A DNA stretch of 64,000 bases from Rhodoblastus acidophilus (GTDB lineage Bacteria > Pseudomonadota > Alphaproteobacteria > Rhizobiales > Beijerinckiaceae), in assembly GCF_025961575.1 (NCBI RefSeq), contig NZ_JAOQNX010000001.1:62001-126000 (forward strand), read 5' to 3'. The notes beneath the pieces were generated by a model, which did not search any database, was not told the origin of the DNA, and worked only from the letters and a program-made list of their open reading frames with translations. Each line of letters opens with the position of its first letter. The stretch's first letter is position 1. Of this stretch, positions 13,477 to 21,733 are shown one piece after another. The translations under genes and the position numbers were made by a program.

Positions 13477-15248
13477 GCGTGTCGGACGCGGTCTCGACGC
13501 CCTGGCGGCGGGCAAGCCTCGCCGCCGCCGTCTTCGCCGTGGATCCGCTCGGCTCCGGCCTGCTGGTGCGCGCCGGCGCCGGTCCCGCGCGCGACGAGCT
13601 GATGACCCGCGTCGCCGGCGCGCTGGCGCCGATGCGCCTGTCGCGCGCCCCGGCCGACATCGCCGACGACCGCCTGATCGGCGGCCTCGACGTCGCCGCC
13701 ACGCTTCGCGCGGGAAAACCCATTGCGGAAACCGGCGTGCTCGCCGCCTCGCATGGCGGCGTCATCGCCATGGCCATGGCCGAGCGCATTTCCGTCGGCG
13801 TCGCCGCGCGCCTGTCGCAGGCGCTCGACAGCGGCGAAGTCGCGCTGCAACGCGACGGCCTCTCCGCCATCCTGCCCGCCCGCGTCGGCGTCATCGCGCT
13901 GGACGAAGGCCAGGAGGATGAAGCGACGCCCGCCGCGCTCGCCGAGCGCCTCGGCTTCTGGATCGATCTCGAACATGTGGGCTGGCGCGACATCGAGCCG
14001 CCCGCGCTGACCCCGGAAGATTTCGAAGCCGCGCGCAAACTCCTGCCCAGCGTCGAGAGCGACGACAAGGTCATCGAAATCCTGGTCGCCACCGCCTTCC
14101 AATTCGGCGTGGATTCGCCGCGCGGCGTGCTGTTCGCGCTGCGCGCCGCCCGCGCCCTCGCGGCGCTGCGCGGCGAAACCAAGGTCGAGCGCGACGATAT
14201 CGAACTCGCCGCGACCCTCGTCCTTGGCCCGCGCGCGACAAGAATGCCGGCGCCGCCCGAGGACCAGGAGTCCGAGGAGCCGCCGCCACCCCCGCCGGAA
14301 GAGGAAACGCCCCCGGACGAGCCGCCGGAGCAAAAGGGCGAGGACAACACGCCGCGCGAGCTGGAAGAACAAATTCTCGAAGCCGTGCGCGCCGCTTTGC
14401 CCCCGGGCCTTCTGGCGGCGCTGGCCGCTGGCGCGCCAAGAAACCGCCGCTCCAGCGCCAAGGACGGCAAGTCGGGCGAGGAAATCTATTCGCTGCAACG
14501 CGGCCGGCCGCTCGACGCCCGTCCAGGCTCGCTGTCCAAGGGCCGTCTGGCCCTGGTCGCGACCCTGCGCGCCGCCGCCCCCTGGCGAAAACTGCGCCTC
14601 AAGCCCGAGGAACAGAATTCGCGCCGGGTCATCGTCAAGCCCGAAGATTTTCGCATCCGCCGCCATCGCCAGAAAAAGGGCGCGACCACCATCTTTGTCG
14701 TGGACGCCTCGGGTTCGCTGGCCATGACCCGCCTCGCCGAGGTCAAGGGCGCCATCGAAATGCTGCTCGCCGATTGCTACGCGCGCCGCGACAATATCGC
14801 GCTGGTCGCGTTTCGCGGCCGGGCCGGCGAAATCGTGCTGCCGCCCACCCGCTCCACGGCGCGGGCGAAACGCGCGCTCACCGGCCTGCCCGGCGGCGGC
14901 GGCACCCCGGTGGCGGCCGGTCTCGATGTCGCAGCCGCGGTCGCCGACCAGGCCCGCCGCAAAGGCCAGACCCCGCTGATCGTCTTGATGACGGACGGGC
15001 GCGCCAACATCTGTCGCGACGGCGGCTCGGGCCGCCCGCGCGCCATGGAGGATGCGATCGACGCCGCCAAGCGCATCGCCGCCGCGCAATTCTCGGTGCT
15101 CTGCATCGACACCACGCAGGGCGGCGGCTCCGGCCCCGACGCGCCGGTGCGCCAATTGGCGGGCGCGATGCTGGGGCGCTACGTCAAACTGCCGCGCGCC
15201 GATGCGGCGGTGATCAACGCCGTCGTAAGAGGAGCGCTGCCGCAATGA
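13473..15248 (+). CDS. bchD: Magnesium chelatase subunit D
   Basis: This 591-residue partner of BchI has an inactive AAA+ N-terminal domain (about residues 1-245, no proper Walker A). A Pro/Glu-rich linker follows (about 250-295, with runs of Pro and Glu), and then a C-terminal von Willebrand A domain with the MIDAS motif DASGS (about residues 410-414) that contacts BchI and BchH. The ATG at 13473 overlaps the bchI stop (ATGA). A longer frame upstream inside bchI is not needed. The 3' end overlaps bchO in the same way. Confidence 0.96.
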   Translation: MSVSDAVSTPWRRASLAAAVFAVDPLGSGLLVRAGAGPARDELMTRVAGALAPMRLSRAPADIADDRLIGGLDVAATLRAGKPIAETGVLAASHGGVIAMAMAERISVGVAARLSQALDSGEVALQRDGLSAILPARVGVIALDEGQEDEATPAALAERLGFWIDLEHVGWRDIEPPALTPEDFEAARKLLPSVESDDKVIEILVATAFQFGVDSPRGVLFALRAARALAALRGETKVERDDIELAATLVLGPRATRMPAPPEDQESEEPPPPPPEEETPPDEPPEQKGEDNTPRELEEQILEAVRAALPPGLLAALAAGAPRNRRSSAKDGKSGEEIYSLQRGRPLDARPGSLSKGRLALVATLRAAAPWRKLRLKPEEQNSRRVIVKPEDFRIRRHRQKKGATTIFVVDASGSLAMTRLAEVKGAIEMLLADCYARRDNIALVAFRGRAGEIVLPPTRSTARAKRALTGLPGGGGTPVAAGLDVAAAVADQARRKGQTPLIVLMTDGRANICRDGGSGRPRAMEDAIDAAKRIAAAQFSVLCIDTTQGGGSGPDAPVRQLAGAMLGRYVKLPRADAAVINAVVRGALPQ

Positions 15249-16150
15249 ACCCGCTCGACTTCGACATCGACGGAGCGGATTGGCCGCTGCGCGAGTCGAG
15301 TCGGTTCGTTCGCGCCGGCGGCCATCGCTGGCATGTCCAGGACTATGGCCAGAAAGCCGGAGCAGCGCCGACCGCGCTGCTCGTCCACGGCGCCGCGGGC
15401 GCAAACCATTCCTGGCGCCACCTCGGGCCGCTGCTCGCCCAGAATTTTCACGTGGTCGCCCCCGACCTGCCGGGCCACGCCTTCACGCGGCCCGACGGCA
15501 AGCTGGACATGACGCTCAAGGGCCAGTCCCAGGCGCTCGAAGCCATGCTGGCCAAACTCGACTGCCAGCCGCAACTGGTGATCGGCCATTCCGCCGGCGC
15601 GGTGATCCTGGGACGGCTGATCGCCGAGCGGCGGCTGACGCCAAACCTGTTCGTCTGCATCAACGGGGCCTTCTTCCCCTTCGAGGGCGTCGCCGGCCAC
15701 ATCTTTCCGATGCTGGCGCGTCTCGTCCATATGAACCCGCTCGCCGGACGGCTGTTCGCCTGGACCGCCAACCGCGCCCAGATCGCCACGCTGATCCGGG
15801 ACATGGGCTCGAAAATCGAGGACCACGGCCTCGACCTCTACACCCGCCTGTTCACCTCGCCCGCCCATTGCTCCGCGGCGATCCAGATGGTGTCGAACTG
15901 GGATTTGACGCGCGTTCCCGACGATCTCCGCCGCATCATGATCCCGACGCTGCTGATCATCGGCGACAAGGACGGATATATTCGTCCCCGGCAGGCCAAC
16001 AGGGTCGCCCGTCTGCTTCCCAATCCAAAATTGGTGCACTTCCAGGGCGGCCACATCGTCCACGAGGAAGACCCGCGCGGCGTCTGCGCGGCGATTCTCG
16101 ACGCCTGGAGTCTCGTGTCCGCAACCCACGCGGAACAGGGCCAAGAATAG
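15245..16150 (+). CDS. bchO: Alpha/beta hydrolase BchO (putative magnesium chelatase accessory protein)
   Basis: This 301-residue alpha/beta-hydrolase has the nucleophile elbow GHSAGA (about residues 117-122) and the oxyanion region LLVHGAAGANHSWR. BchO is found next to bchID in most purple bacteria and is annotated as a magnesium chelatase accessory protein, but its substrate is unknown. The ATG overlaps the bchD stop (ATGA). A 61-base spacer to crtI follows, containing a PpsR-like site. Confidence 0.92.
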   Translation: MNPLDFDIDGADWPLRESSRFVRAGGHRWHVQDYGQKAGAAPTALLVHGAAGANHSWRHLGPLLAQNFHVVAPDLPGHAFTRPDGKLDMTLKGQSQALEAMLAKLDCQPQLVIGHSAGAVILGRLIAERRLTPNLFVCINGAFFPFEGVAGHIFPMLARLVHMNPLAGRLFAWTANRAQIATLIRDMGSKIEDHGLDLYTRLFTSPAHCSAAIQMVSNWDLTRVPDDLRRIMIPTLLIIGDKDGYIRPRQANRVARLLPNPKLVHFQGGHIVHEEDPRGVCAAILDAWSLVSATHAEQGQE

Positions 16151-16178
16151 CCTTGTTCTCGTGAATTGTCGCAGCTAG

Positions 16179-16196
16179 TGTCAGCTTATGTTGACG
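16179..16196. promoter_or_regulatory. PpsR/CrtJ-like operator upstream of crtI
   Basis: TGTCAGCTTATGTTGACG fits TGT-N12-ACA with one mismatch and has near-perfect TGTCA/TGACg arms. It ends 15 bases before the crtI ATG. A weaker TGT-N12-TCG match lies 7 bases upstream (16154-16171). This indicates a separate, repressible crtI promoter within the bchIDO-crtIB run. Confidence 0.65.
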
Positions 16197-16211
16197 GTTC
16201 AGGAATAGAAA

Positions 16212-17717
16212 ATGACCAGCGTCTCGAGTCAGCGTAAGCCCGTCGCGCTTGTGATCGGCTCCGGTTTTGGCGGTCTGGCCGCCGCGATCCGTCTCGGCGC
16301 CCGCGGCTATGCGGTGAAGGTGCTGGAGCGCCTCGACGCCCCCGGCGGGCGCGCCTACCAGCACAAGATCGACGGCTTCACCTTCGACGCCGGCCCGACC
16401 ATCGTCACCGCCCCCTTCCTCTTCGAGGAGCTGTGGGCGCTGTGCGGCAAAAAGATGTCGGATGACGTCGAGCTGCGCGAGATGAAGCCCTATTACAAGA
16501 TCCGCTTCCACGACGGCCAGACCTTCACCTATCAAGGCGACCGCGCCGCGATGCGCGAGGAGGTCGAGCGGTTCTCGCCCGGCGAAGGCAAGAATTTCGA
16601 CGCCTTCATGGCGATGAGCGAGCAGATCTATCGCATCGGCTTCGAAAAGCTCGGCGACGAGCCCTTCAATTCGATTCTGGACATGGTGCGCATCGCGCCC
16701 GACCTCCTGCGCCTGCAAGGCTATCGCAGCGTCTATGGGATGGTCTCGCAATTCTTCCGCAATGAGCGGCTGCGCAACATTTTCAGCTACCATCCGCTGC
16801 TGATCGGCGGCGACCCCTTCCGGGTCTCGTCGGTCTATTGCCTGATCGCCTATCTCGAAAAAAGCTTTGGCGTGCATTCCGCCATCGGCGGCACCGGCGC
16901 GCTGGCGCGCGGCCTGGCCAAACTGATCGCGGGCCAGGGCGGTGAAATCCGCTATGGCGCCGACGTCAAGCGCATCGTGATCGAGAGCGGCCGCGCCGTG
17001 GGCGTCGAGCTGGCCAATGGCGAGCGGCTGCGCGCCGACATCGTCGTCTCCAACGCCGATTCCGCCTACACCTATCGCAGCCTGATTCCCCCGCACCATC
17101 GCAAGACCTGGACGGACGCGCGGCTGCAGCGCCAGAAATATTCGATGGGCCTGTTCGTCTGGTATTTTGGCACCAACCGCCGCTATGACGACATCGGCCA
17201 TCACACCATTCTGATGGGGCCGCGCTACAAGGAGCTGCTCAACGACATTTTCCGCAGAAAGGTGCTGGCGGAGGATTTCAGCCTCTATCTGCACCGCCCC
17301 ACCGCGACCGACCCGTCGGTGGCGCCGAAGGGATGCGACGCCTTTTATGTGCTGTCGCCGGTGCCCAATCTCCAGGGCGGCCAGGAATGGACGATCGAGG
17401 CCGAGGGCTACCGCAAGCGCATCGAGACCTGGCTGGAGGAAAACATTCTCCCCAATCTCAGCAAGCACATTGTGGCGTCGCGGGTGGCGACCCCGCTCGA
17501 TTTCCGCGACCGCCTCAACGCCATCCACGGCGAGGGTTTTGGGCTGGAGCCGATCCTGACGCAAAGCGCCGCTTTCCGTCCGCACAATATGAGCGAGGAC
17601 ATCGCCAACCTGTTCCTGGTCGGCGCCGGCGTCCATCCGGGCGCGGGCCTTCCGGGCGTGCTGTCGTCGGCCCGCGTTCTCGACAAGGTGGCGCCCGATG
17701 CTTCCGCGTTCGTCTGA
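16212..17717 (+). CDS. crtI: Phytoene desaturase
   Basis: This 501-residue FAD enzyme converts phytoene by three or four desaturations to neurosporene or lycopene. The N-terminal dinucleotide-binding motif VIGSGFGGLAAAIRLGARG is at about residues 14-32, followed by DAPGGRAY. The C-terminal bacterial phytoene desaturase signature is NLFLVGAGVHPGAGLPGVL. With crtB, C, D, E and F in the window it belongs to the spirilloxanthin branch. The stop lies inside crtB, overlapping it by 20 nt. Confidence 0.96.
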   Translation: MTSVSSQRKPVALVIGSGFGGLAAAIRLGARGYAVKVLERLDAPGGRAYQHKIDGFTFDAGPTIVTAPFLFEELWALCGKKMSDDVELREMKPYYKIRFHDGQTFTYQGDRAAMREEVERFSPGEGKNFDAFMAMSEQIYRIGFEKLGDEPFNSILDMVRIAPDLLRLQGYRSVYGMVSQFFRNERLRNIFSYHPLLIGGDPFRVSSVYCLIAYLEKSFGVHSAIGGTGALARGLAKLIAGQGGEIRYGADVKRIVIESGRAVGVELANGERLRADIVVSNADSAYTYRSLIPPHHRKTWTDARLQRQKYSMGLFVWYFGTNRRYDDIGHHTILMGPRYKELLNDIFRRKVLAEDFSLYLHRPTATDPSVAPKGCDAFYVLSPVPNLQGGQEWTIEAEGYRKRIETWLEENILPNLSKHIVASRVATPLDFRDRLNAIHGEGFGLEPILTQSAAFRPHNMSEDIANLFLVGAGVHPGAGLPGVLSSARVLDKVAPDASAFV

Positions 17718-18744
17718 CCGGCCGCTGGCGAGCGAGGCCGACCACGCCATCAACAAGGAGGCGATCCGCGGCGGCTCCAAGAGCTTTTACTCCGCCTCCT
17801 GGCTGCTGCCGGAATCGGTGCGCCGCCCGGCCTTCGGCCTCTACGCCTTCTGCCGGCTCGCCGACGACGCCGTCGACGAGGTCGAGGCCAAGAAGGCGGC
17901 CGTCGAACGTCTGCGCCAGCGGCTCACCCGCATCTATGCGGGCGATCCGGAGGACCATCCGGCGGATCGCGCCTTTTCCGACGTGGTGCGCGACTATTAC
18001 ATCCCGCCCGAAGTTCCGTTCGCGCTGATCGACGGTTTTGCGTGGGACAGCGAAGGCCGCATGCCCGCGACCTTTTCGGAGCTGCGCGCCTATTCCGCGC
18101 GCGTGGCTTCGACGGTCGGGGTGATGATGACGCTGCTCATGCGCGTGCGCGACCCCGCCGCTTTGGCGCGGGCCTGCGACCTCGGCGTCGCCATGCAACT
18201 CACCAATATCGCCCGCGATGTCGGCGAGGACGCGCGCGCCGGGCGGCTCTATCTGCCGCTCGACTGGCTCGCGGAAGCCGGCGTCGACCCCGAAGCCTTC
18301 CTGGCCAAGCCCGAACCGTCCCCGGCGCTGAAAAGCGTCGTCGCCCGGCTGCTCGCCGAGGCCGATGCGCTCTACGAACGCTCGCGCGAGGGCGTGGCGC
18401 GGCTGCCGCTCGCCTGCCGCCCGGCCATCCTGTCGGCGGCGCTGATCTATTGCGAGATCGGCCGCGAGGTCGAGCGGCGCGGCCATGATTCCGTGACGAC
18501 GCGCGCCTATGTCGGCCACCGTCGCAAGCTCGCTCTGCTGGCCGAGGCCAGCGCGCGCGCCATTGCGCCGCAGCCGGTCCTCGAGGCGCCGCCGCTTCCC
18601 GAAACCGCGTTCCTTGTGGAAGCGGTCGAGCGCGAGCCCGCGCCCGATTTCGCCCCCGTTAACCTGCGGACCCGTGCGCTGAGAGTGCTCGAAATGTTCG
18701 AGCGTCTGGAGCGCATGGACCGCGCCGAACAGATGGTGCGCTGA
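17698..18744 (+). CDS. crtB: Phytoene synthase
   Basis: This 348-residue enzyme condenses two geranylgeranyl diphosphates to phytoene. The two aspartate-rich Mg-binding motifs are present as DDAVDE (about residues 57-62) and DVGED (about 174-178), together with the conserved GSKSFYSASWLLP start of the fold. The ATG lies 20 nt inside the end of crtI, giving translational coupling. The last 40 or so residues extend beyond the usual core. The stop shares one base with the next small gene. Confidence 0.96.
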   Translation: MLPRSSDRPLASEADHAINKEAIRGGSKSFYSASWLLPESVRRPAFGLYAFCRLADDAVDEVEAKKAAVERLRQRLTRIYAGDPEDHPADRAFSDVVRDYYIPPEVPFALIDGFAWDSEGRMPATFSELRAYSARVASTVGVMMTLLMRVRDPAALARACDLGVAMQLTNIARDVGEDARAGRLYLPLDWLAEAGVDPEAFLAKPEPSPALKSVVARLLAEADALYERSREGVARLPLACRPAILSAALIYCEIGREVERRGHDSVTTRAYVGHRRKLALLAEASARAIAPQPVLEAPPLPETAFLVEAVEREPAPDFAPVNLRTRALRVLEMFERLERMDRAEQMVR

Positions 18745-19055
18745 TGTCCGGTGAAATGATCGCCATGATGGAAATGCTGTTTCCATTCGGGCTTTTCTTG
18801 GGTTTTTTGATCTGGCAGCTCGTGAGCATCAAGCGGACCATCCGCGAGGACAAGGCGCGCGAAGCGCAGGCGGAAGCCGAGCTCGCCTCGCGCGAGTCGG
18901 AAGACGCGAAATCCATCGCCGAGCTGCGCGCGGAAATGAAGGAGCAGCGGGAAGAGCTGGACAAGCGCTTCGCCGAACTCGCGGAGCGCGAGGCGCGGCT
19001 GGAGGCCGCCACACAAGCGCCCCAGCCCGCCAAGGCCGCCGCCGCCGGGGATTAA
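18744..19055 (+). CDS. Small membrane-anchored coiled-coil protein, unknown function
   Basis: This 103-residue product is not a family I can name. Residues about 8-28 form one hydrophobic segment (MLFPFGLFLGFLIWQLVSI). Residues about 30-90 are a charged Glu/Lys/Arg/Ala helix likely to form a coiled coil, and the tail is Ala/Pro-rich. The ATG shares a base with the crtB stop (TGATG), so it is translationally coupled to carotenoid synthesis. It could organise membrane-bound carotenoid enzymes, but that is a guess. Confidence 0.75.
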   Translation: MSGEMIAMMEMLFPFGLFLGFLIWQLVSIKRTIREDKAREAQAEAELASRESEDAKSIAELRAEMKEQREELDKRFAELAEREARLEAATQAPQPAKAAAAGD

Positions 19056-19086
19056 GCTCGCCTAAACACGGATCGTCGGAACGCTT

Positions 19087-19137
19087 CCTTCTCCCCTTGC
19101 GGGAGAAGGTGGCCGCAAAGCGGCCGGATGAGGGGTT
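19087..19137. repeat. Dispersed hairpin repeat, copy 1
   Basis: This 51-bp unit has two adjacent hairpins: CCTTCTCCC/GGGAGAAGG and GGCCGC/GCGGCC, followed by GGATGAGGGGTT. A second copy at 43171-43221 has the same first hairpin and a compensated second stem. It sits between converging genes (the small plus-strand gene and crtC). Confidence 0.85.
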
Positions 19138-19208
19138 AGTCCCTGACCAAACGCTCGATTCCGTTCATTGACGGCCCCACGCTCGCATCCGGCGAGGCCA
19201 AGCGCCCC

Positions 19209-20144
19209 CTACTTCTTCCGCCCTAAGCCAATCTTCGGCGCCGGCCCCTTTGCGCGCGGCATGCGGAACGGCAGCATCGCCTTGACCACCGGCTTGGCGA
19301 AGCGATCGAGATCGAGGCTCTCGTGCACGGAGACCGCCTCCTCGCCATCAATATCATGGGCGATCTGCGAGCGTGAATAGAACGGCGCGTCCTCGAGCGT
19401 GGCGATCAGCCGCGCCGATTTGGCGCTGCGGGTCACGCGCGGCAAACGCCAGGCCGATTGCGGCAGGCTGACGAAATCCGGCGCCGGCCGTTCGAACAAT
19501 CCGCCCTTGGCGTCGAATTCCAGGCTGAGCGCGGTGTGGCCGCCGCGGCGTTTTTCCGCGTCATAAAACACCCGCGCCCGGTCATGCAGCCGCGCGCGCG
19601 ACCAATGCCATTCCTTGAACCCGGTCTCCAACGGCTCGGCGCCGCGATTGGTGTCGAAATAAGCGTGGCCCCGCCATTTGACGTCCGGCTGCGACATGGC
19701 GACGCTCACCCGCGCCAGCGGCGCGATCGGCCGCCAGAAATGACGCCCGACGGATTCCAGCTCGAAGGCGCGGGTGTTCAAGGTTTCGATGTCGAGGCGC
19801 ACATGGCCGACCAGCCGGCGCGGCCAGGGCGCGCAGACCTCGTTGATGTCGATGTCGAGGCCGTTGCCGTCCCAGCGCAGCGCGCTCGGCCCGACCGCGA
19901 ACGTGTCGGCGGTGCGCGCCAAAGCGTCGGCGCCGCGCTCGGTCATCGCCCAGCGCGCGGGCGAGCCGTAGAGCGCGACATTGATGGCGCAATGTTCTTC
20001 CGGCGCGCGGCGTCCGTCCCAGGCGTAATAGGGGGAAAACACGCTGCCGACGAAGGCGATGATGGTCAGTCCTTGTTTTCCGTCGTCGCTAAAGGCGTCG
20101 ACGTACCACCAGACATAGCCGCCGGGCGCGACCGGCGCGTCGAA
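19209..20144 (-). CDS. crtC: Carotenoid 1,2-hydratase (hydroxyneurosporene synthase); start unclear
   Basis: CrtC adds water across the C-1,2 double bond of neurosporene or lycopene-type carotenoids. The given span runs from the conserved beginning FDAPVAPGGYVWWYVDA and includes IIAFVGSVFSPYYAW and the typical hydratase core. No ATG, GTG or TTG is in frame near this beginning; the nearest are about 90 residues upstream, deep inside crtD. A CTG at 20069 overlaps the crtD stop (CTGA) and would give 286 residues, close to the length of the short Rhodobacter CrtC. It would drop the conserved GGYVWWYVDA segment. Gene identity is firm, but the true start is open. Confidence 0.85.
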   Translation of the reverse strand, partial: FDAPVAPGGYVWWYVDAFSDDGKQGLTIIAFVGSVFSPYYAWDGRRAPEEHCAINVALYGSPARWAMTERGADALARTADTFAVGPSALRWDGNGLDIDINEVCAPWPRRLVGHVRLDIETLNTRAFELESVGRHFWRPIAPLARVSVAMSQPDVKWRGHAYFDTNRGAEPLETGFKEWHWSRARLHDRARVFYDAEKRRGGHTALSLEFDAKGGLFERPAPDFVSLPQSAWRLPRVTRSAKSARLIATLEDAPFYSRSQIAHDIDGEEAVSVHESLDLDRFAKPVVKAMLPFRMPRAKGPAPKIGLGRKK

Positions 20145-21631
20145 ACCGGGTCCGCCAGACGTTTCGGCGCGAGATCCGCCAGCGTCGCCAGCGCCGCCTG
20201 CCGGCCCGACAGCGCCGCCATCGGCACACCCGGTCCCGGATGAATCCCGCCCCCCGCCAGATAGAGCCCCGGCAGGCGCGAGCGCGCTCCCGGCCTCAGG
20301 AACGACGCCCTCCAGCCGTGCGTCGCCACCCCGTAGAGCGAGCCCCCCGTCGCCGGAAACCGCGTCGCGAATTGCGCCGGGCTCGTCACCACGCGCTCCG
20401 TCCAGGTGAGTCTGGCCCCGCACGCCCGCATGATGTCCATCGCCGCCATTTCGCATTCTTCGATCTCCCCAGCGCCCAGCGAACGGGGCCCGTCGGGCGG
20501 CGCGTTCACCAGGCAGAACAAACGCTCGCTCCCGCCGACGGCGCCGCTGTCGCGATCGCTGGCGCAGACATAGACGGTGGGCCGCGCCGGCGTCCGCCCG
20601 CGTTTGAATATTGCATCGAATTCTCCGGCGTAATCGTCGCCGAAAAACACGTTGTGATGAATGAGGGAAGCATCAATGGCGCCAACGCCGGCAAAAGTCA
20701 CGGCCGAAAGCGAGCGCCGGCCTTCGGGGATGGGATTGGCGGCGCGCCCGGCCTCCGGCCCGAGCCGCGGCAAGGCGGAGACATCGCCGTTAAACAGCAC
20801 GGCGTCGGCGTCGAAGCGTTCGCCATCGCTGGTGACCACCCCGCAGGCCCGGCCGCTCTCGACCAGAATGCGCTCGACGGAGGCCCCGTAAAGAAAGCGC
20901 GCGCCGAGCGTTTCGGCGAATCCGGCCAGCGCCTGGGCGAGCCGGATCATGCCGCCCTCGACGAACCACACGCCCTCGCGCTCGACATCCGAGACCAGCA
21001 TCAGGGTCGCCGGCGCCGCGAAGGGCGAGGAGCCGCAATAGGTCGAGTAGCGTGCGAACAATTGTCGCAACCGGGGATCGCGGAAGTGCGATCCCAGCGC
21101 GCCCCAAAGGCTTCTGTACGGCGAAATCGCCAGAATATCGCGCCAGCGCCGCAAGCCGATGCGCCGGTTCAGCGCCCAGAGACTCGGCCGCGAGGCGCGC
21201 ATAAAAGGGGCGTCGAGCGTGTTGCGGATTTTTGCCGCGCGCGCGGCAAATACCCGGTAGCCCTCGGCCTCCCGCGCCCCGGCGAAAGCTTCGATCGCCG
21301 CGACATTGGCCTCGACATCGGGAAACAGGTCGAGCTGCGAGCCGTCCGTCCAGAAATGCCGGGCCAGACGCTCGGCCCGGGCCAGCGTCAGATGCTCATC
21401 GAGGACGCCGCCGCATTCCGCAAAAAGCCCGTCGAAAACATCACGCAAGGTGAAGACGGTGGGCCCGACATCGATGCTCTGGCCCAGAACCTCGACGGCG
21501 CGCAGCTTTCCGCCGGGCGCGTCGCCCGCTTCGACAACAAGGGTCTCAACCCCGCGCGCGGCCAAAACCATCGCCGCGACCAGACCGCCGACCCCCGCGC
21601 CGACGACCGCCACTCTCGGCCTAGAAGCCAT
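20066..21631 (-). CDS. crtD: Methoxyneurosporene (1-hydroxycarotenoid 3,4-) dehydrogenase
   Basis: This 521-residue CrtI-like FAD enzyme introduces the C-3,4 double bond after CrtC and around CrtF action. The FAD motif VAVVGAGVGGLVAAMVLAARG follows MASRPR, which sets the start at 21631; an in-frame extension to 21739 would enter the crtE leader and is unlikely. The C-terminal signature GLYLAGGGIHPGPGVPMAALSG is present. The last 35 or so residues are not conserved and overlap the beginning of crtC in another frame. It is divergent from crtE. Confidence 0.94.
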   Translation of the reverse strand: MASRPRVAVVGAGVGGLVAAMVLAARGVETLVVEAGDAPGGKLRAVEVLGQSIDVGPTVFTLRDVFDGLFAECGGVLDEHLTLARAERLARHFWTDGSQLDLFPDVEANVAAIEAFAGAREAEGYRVFAARAAKIRNTLDAPFMRASRPSLWALNRRIGLRRWRDILAISPYRSLWGALGSHFRDPRLRQLFARYSTYCGSSPFAAPATLMLVSDVEREGVWFVEGGMIRLAQALAGFAETLGARFLYGASVERILVESGRACGVVTSDGERFDADAVLFNGDVSALPRLGPEAGRAANPIPEGRRSLSAVTFAGVGAIDASLIHHNVFFGDDYAGEFDAIFKRGRTPARPTVYVCASDRDSGAVGGSERLFCLVNAPPDGPRSLGAGEIEECEMAAMDIMRACGARLTWTERVVTSPAQFATRFPATGGSLYGVATHGWRASFLRPGARSRLPGLYLAGGGIHPGPGVPMAALSGRQAALATLADLAPKRLADPVSTRRSRPAAMSGGTSTPLATTENKD

Positions 21632-21679
21632 GATCCTCCCGAAGCTGAGCGCGAAAAGGATTGACGCGATGCTAAAAGC

Positions 21680-21697
21680 TGTCAATATTCGATTACA
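21680..21697. promoter_or_regulatory. PpsR/CrtJ operator between crtD and crtE
   Basis: TGTCAATATTCGATTACA is an exact TGT-N12-ACA site in the 102-base divergent spacer between crtD and crtE. It could control both directions. A looser TGT half-site follows 7 bases downstream at 21705. Confidence 0.72.
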
Positions 21698-21733
21698 CTT
21701 TGGGTGTCTATTGAAAAGGTCACGGAGGCGGGT

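Noticed and set aside
20240-21664. A 474-codon plus-strand frame opposite crtD
   Set aside because: CrtD on the minus strand carries its FAD and C-terminal signatures; the plus frame is Arg/Pro-rich without a motif.
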